Source: Iodobacter sp025352645 (GTDB lineage Bacteria; Pseudomonadota; Gammaproteobacteria; Burkholderiales; Chitinibacteraceae). Taken from it: a DNA stretch of 64,000 nt. Positions 60,944 to 64,000 of this stretch are shown here, piece after piece (within the stretch, counting starts at the first letter, position 1; the number at the start of each line of letters is the position of its first letter). Location of the stretch: contig NZ_JAWQUO010000002.1 in the NCBI RefSeq assembly GCF_033446605.1, forward strand, positions 124,001 through 188,000. The letters run 5' to 3'. Both the position numbers and the translations under genes were made by a program. The notes under the pieces are model-generated. The model ran no database searches. It saw only the letters and a program-made list of their open reading frames with translations, and was not told the origin of the DNA.

Positions 60944-61627
60944 TTAGCTGCGGTAGAAGAACATCATTTTAATGCCAAGCAGTTCAATGGTGTCTTCCTC
61001 CTGCAATGGATGTGCTTGGATGCCAATCTCTTTTTGATTCACGCTGGGGTGATGCTCGCCTTCTACGTGGGTTAAAAAATAGCCTTGCGGACGCTTGGTA
61101 ATCACCGCAACTTGCACACCGGTTTTACCGAGTGTGGTGAGGTTTTTGCTGAGCTCAAGCTCTTTGCCTGTATTGCCGCCGCTCAACACTTTGATCACGC
61201 CCAAGCGTGGTGTGAAATTGGGTGCTTCGGCTTGAGGCTCTATGGTTGATTTGGGGGGCGCTGCTGCTGGTTTGGGGGTGCTGGCAATGGGCGGACGCCC
61301 TAGCATCATGGTTTTTTCAAAATCGGTATTTTCAGTTGGTTTTTCACTGAAATAATGCAAAATATGTTTGCCAATCAAAACTTCATCACCTTCTTTTAAA
61401 TGTTGTTTGTGTACATCCTGATTGTTTACTTTAGTGCCATTGGTGCTGTTTAGGTCTTCAATAAAGGCCTCGCTACCCCGCATTGTGATGATTGCATGCT
61501 CACCGGATACCGCAAGGTTATCGATTTGTATATCATTATTTGGGCGACGGCCAATCGTAAAGATTTCACGATTAAGTTTAATTTCTTTAATTAAATTTCC
61601 ATCAAGGCTAAGTGTTATTTTTGCCAT
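60944..61627 (-). CDS. FHA domain protein
   Basis: 227 residues. The N-terminal forkhead-associated domain is complete: FTIGRRPNNDIQIDNLAVSGEHAIIT, then DLNSTNGTKVNN, with the conserved Gly-Arg, Ser-xx-His and Asn-Gly. A Pro/Ala-rich linker follows (ASTPKPAAAPPKSTIEPQ), then a second FHA-like region with STNG-type residues decayed (TTLGKTGVQVAVITKRPQG). FHA domains read phosphothreonine, here most likely made by the neighbouring kinase. A linker TxxE-type site may itself be phosphorylated; inference only. Confidence 0.9.
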   Translation of the reverse strand: MAKITLSLDGNLIKEIKLNREIFTIGRRPNNDIQIDNLAVSGEHAIITMRGSEAFIEDLNSTNGTKVNNQDVHKQHLKEGDEVLIGKHILHYFSEKPTENTDFEKTMMLGRPPIASTPKPAAAPPKSTIEPQAEAPNFTPRLGVIKVLSGGNTGKELELSKNLTTLGKTGVQVAVITKRPQGYFLTHVEGEHHPSVNQKEIGIQAHPLQEEDTIELLGIKMMFFYRS

Positions 61628-61796
61628 TGTTCTATCTCTTTTATATTTGAACCTGTACTGCCTAGCTTAGACGAATGTTTTTTTGCATCGTTGTGTCGCC
61701 TCAAAGTACTCGATGTATTATTGCTGCACCTTGCTGGAAATTTTTTGCTTCTCTATTGATACAAGAGAGAACCGCATAAAAATAATCAGATCCATG

Positions 61797-62627
61797 CTAA
61801 GTAAACCATGCGCTCATTTTTGACCAAAGGCCGCTGCTAGCAGGAAAGTCTGCTTTAATCTTGACTAAGATAGCGGAAATATTGTCTCTACCCCCCATGT
61901 CATTGGCAAGTTGAACTAATTGTGTCGCGTTAAGCGCTAAATTATTATTAAACGCAATGATGGTATCGGCAATATCGGTTTCATCGGCCATATCGCTAAG
62001 GCCATCAGAGCAAAATAAATAAATATCTCCTGGTAGTACGGGGTATTCGTGTAGCTCAGCTTGTACACCACTATCAATGCCTACGGCGCGCGTGACTAAA
62101 TTTTTATGCTCCGAATGTTTCGCTTCGTCTTGCGTAATCAGCCCACTATCAATTTGCTCTTGTAGATAGGAGTGATCACGAGTGAGTTGTAAAAACTCAT
62201 CTGCGCGCAGACGATAAACCCTTGAGTCACCGACATGCGCCACCGCAACTCTAGAGTCATAAAATAAAGCACAAATGAGCGTGGTACCCATGCCTGCGCA
62301 TTGTGGCTGACTTTGGGCGGTGCCATAAATAGATTGATTGGCGTAGTGCACAGCGGCCATCAGTACATCGTGGGCAGCAGGCCAGAGGCTATCTGGCCTT
62401 TGTAAATGTAAGGGGGCATTGGATTGCATGGCGTCGTGTACAACATGACAGACCATTTCTACGGCAATGCCGCTGGCCACTTCTCCTGCGTTATAGCCGC
62501 CCATGCCATCGGCCAGCACCACTAAGCCTTTTTCGGCATCGAAATGGATGGTGTCTTCGTTATGGTCACGAATCAGGCCGGCATCGGTTAATCCTGCCAT
62601 TTCTAATGCTTGTGAGAGATTAGGCAT
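61797..62627 (-). CDS. PP2C-type phosphatase, second copy (Stp-like)
   Basis: 276 residues: GLIRDHNEDTIHF, VVLADGMGGYNAGEVASG, GTTLICALFYDSRVAVAHVGDSRVYRLR, FCSDGLSDMADETD and GGRDNISAILVKI give every PPM metal motif in order. It matches the Stp1/PrpC type that dephosphorylates Hanks kinases and their targets. The 169-bp gap to the FHA gene and 89-bp gap to the kinase are small enough for one transcript. It differs in sequence from the phosphatase at 6.5-7.4 kb. Confidence 0.94.
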   Translation of the reverse strand: MPNLSQALEMAGLTDAGLIRDHNEDTIHFDAEKGLVVLADGMGGYNAGEVASGIAVEMVCHVVHDAMQSNAPLHLQRPDSLWPAAHDVLMAAVHYANQSIYGTAQSQPQCAGMGTTLICALFYDSRVAVAHVGDSRVYRLRADEFLQLTRDHSYLQEQIDSGLITQDEAKHSEHKNLVTRAVGIDSGVQAELHEYPVLPGDIYLFCSDGLSDMADETDIADTIIAFNNNLALNATQLVQLANDMGGRDNISAILVKIKADFPASSGLWSKMSAWFT

Positions 62628-62716
62628 GCGCTTCTCTGGTCTGTGCAGCTGTATTTAACTGAGCCCTTGCTGCGGCATAGCTACTGTTATGGTTATGGGC
62701 TATTGCTCTGGAAATA

Positions 62717-64000
62717 TTAAGCATTCGCTTCTCTGGTTTTTAGCCCTGCTTCTAGCTTAGCCATTGCTGCCGCAAAGTGCGCGCCAGTTTGAAAGCGGGT
62801 TGTTTCATCTTTTTGTAATGCTTTCATAATAATAGCGGCCAACATGGGCGGTAGTTTTGGGTTTAAGTGCCGAGGATCTTGTGGCGTGTCGTTGGCGATC
62901 TTATACATTAGCTCCGCCATTGATTCACCGGTAAAAGGCAGGCTGCCGGTGCTGAGCTGGTAGAGCATTACTCCGAGTGAAAATAAATCGGAGCGGCCAT
63001 CAATTTTCTTGCCCGATAATTGCTCTGGTGACATATAAGATGGCGTGCCAAGTACCATGCCGGTGCGGGTTTTGCTGGAGTCCGTAATGCGAGCAATCCC
63101 AAAGTCAGTCACTTTCACGATTTTTTCGTTGGGCTCATACATGATATTGGCGGGCTTGATATCCCTATGAACCACATGCTGACCATGGGCGTATTGTAAG
63201 GCTTCTGCGACTTGTCTGACGATGCTGATGCATTCCAATAAAGGTAAGAGTTGTGTAGGCTTTGTATAAGCCAGCAAATCTTTACCTTTGAGAAACTCCA
63301 TAGCGATATAGCAAAGGTCGTGTTCCTCACCTGCATCAAAAATGGTAACAATATTGGGGTGATTAAGCCGCCCAGCGGTTTCGGCTTCTCTAAAAAAACG
63401 CTGCCTTGCGTCGTCCAGCTGATCGGCTTCAAATTCTTGCGAGAGCGACATGGTTTTAATCGCCACATCGCGGCCAATTTTAGGGTCTTTGCCCAAATAA
63501 ACAATCCCCATCGCGCCCTTACCTAATTCTTTTTCTACCTGATAACGGCCCAACATCGGTTTTTCGATACTGCCATCGGTGAGCAGCATGCTGCCATTTA
63601 CCCCGCCGCCTGCACCGCCCAAGATAACCGTTTCTGACATTTGATGCGCGCGTTTTAGCTTGGCTTCTAGATCGCGGTATTTGGGGTTATGCCCTGCCAT
63701 GTATTGGTAAACCGATTCGGCCTTATTGAACTGGCGTTTTCTTTCGAAATCCAGCGCTAGATTATATAAAACGCCCATTAAGCCATCGTCTAAAGGCACT
63801 TTAGAGAGCTTTTCAAAGGCCATATCCAGTTGGCCTTGGCCTTGAAATGCCATGCCTAGCATGCGGTTTGATTCGGCAGATTCTGCGCTGGATTTTTCTT
63901 CTTTTTGCTCGCTAACCAGATAGCGCTTGGTGGTCAGCAAGCCATGCCCTAGCAGCAATAAGCTAGCGGGCCCCATCAGATGAATCCACAGCATGGCTTG
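62717..64000 (-). CDS. TPR-linked serine/threonine protein kinase, N-terminus cut by window edge
   Basis: The frame is open to the right edge, so the true start lies outside. From the edge inward there is a membrane helix (HLMGPASLLLLGHGLL), a polar stretch, TPR-like repeats (NRMLGMAFQGQGQLDMAFEKL; NLALDFERKRQFNKAESVYQYM), a Gly-rich linker and a kinase domain. The domain has LGKGAMGIVYLGKD, VAIKTMSL, HRDIKPAN, DFGIARITD and APE-like SYMSPEQL. It is an RD kinase with all catalytic residues. The membrane helix followed by a TPR suggests a CHASE2-like sensor to the right, paralleling the cyclase. Confidence 0.93.
   Translation of the reverse strand, partial: QAMLWIHLMGPASLLLLGHGLLTTKRYLVSEQKEEKSSAESAESNRMLGMAFQGQGQLDMAFEKLSKVPLDDGLMGVLYNLALDFERKRQFNKAESVYQYMAGHNPKYRDLEAKLKRAHQMSETVILGGAGGGVNGSMLLTDGSIEKPMLGRYQVEKELGKGAMGIVYLGKDPKIGRDVAIKTMSLSQEFEADQLDDARQRFFREAETAGRLNHPNIVTIFDAGEEHDLCYIAMEFLKGKDLLAYTKPTQLLPLLECISIVRQVAEALQYAHGQHVVHRDIKPANIMYEPNEKIVKVTDFGIARITDSSKTRTGMVLGTPSYMSPEQLSGKKIDGRSDLFSLGVMLYQLSTGSLPFTGESMAELMYKIANDTPQDPRHLNPKLPPMLAAIIMKALQKDETTRFQTGAHFAAAMAKLEAGLKTREANA

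Noticed and set aside
1..64000. tRNA or rRNA genes
   Set aside because: I scanned the intergenic stretches by eye for T-loop-like GGTTCRA and cloverleaf ends and found none; a covariance-model search would be decisive.

Overview
The window looks like an ordinary chromosomal segment of a Gram-negative betaproteobacterium, most likely a Neisseriales/Chromobacteriaceae member close to Iodobacter or Chromobacterium. This is inferred from gene content and mid-range base composition and was not checked against any database. Supporting clues are DUF4124-ntrB-ntrC gene order, a TIGR03549-type OsmC-YcaO fusion, a DUF3683-type FAD/Fe-S dehydrogenase, a MesD/MesX methionine synthase, many c-di-GMP and Ser/Thr-kinase signalling genes, and numerous short intergenic mobile repeats. 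I saw no rRNA, tRNA, CRISPR array, intact transposase or prophage.

Layout. 1-5.1 kb: housekeeping genes (partial aroQ, queA and tgt for queuosine, a nitronate monooxygenase-like gene, rph). 5.1-9.4 kb: repeats, then a first kinase/PP2C phosphatase pair and yicC. 9.4-12 kb: two decayed genes, an acid-shock-like repeat protein, a lysE exporter whose ribosome binding site lies in a hairpin, and an intact MITE with an 8-bp target duplication. 12-18.8 kb: metallo-hydrolase, aroE-mtgA, and three tandem TPR paralogues of which only the last carries a GGDEF cyclase. 19-23 kb: a 1301-residue D-2-hydroxyacid dehydrogenase. 23-25.3 kb: an AT-rich accessory patch with small membrane ORFs, a wrecked desaturase, a GFA protein and a second kind of repeat. 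25.3-28 kb: mesX-mesD and a flavin reductase. 28-32.8 kb: glnA with a sigma-54 promoter and a far-upstream NtrC-like site, an NTF2-like protein, and a divergent SDR/LysR pair. 32.8-40 kb: valS, DUF1456, DUF2520, a chemoreceptor and a glycine-zipper protein. 40-43.2 kb: ntrC, ntrB and DUF4124. 43.5-47.5 kb: SelW-like, HAD, GNAT, and MATE/TetR with a palindromic operator candidate. 47.7-52.4 kb: OsmC-YcaO, cysS, HIT. 52.4-64 kb: a signalling block.

How they work together. NtrB/NtrC (40-42.5 kb) very probably control glnA (28.3-29.7 kb) through the sigma-54 promoter and NtrC-like site seen here, although the genes are separated by about 10 kb. The right-hand 10 kb, all on the minus strand, is the most system-like region: Ser/Thr kinase, PP2C phosphatase, FHA phosphothreonine reader, CHASE2 adenylate cyclase, class II cAMP phosphodiesterase, a GAF-GspE-type ATPase and a GAF-HD-GYP c-di-GMP phosphodiesterase. 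It puts protein phosphorylation, cAMP and c-di-GMP in one co-oriented array with very small gaps. Three families of nonautonomous repeats are scattered through the intergenic regions, often beside stop codons. Two pairs of hairpin modules show the same loop in opposite orientation.
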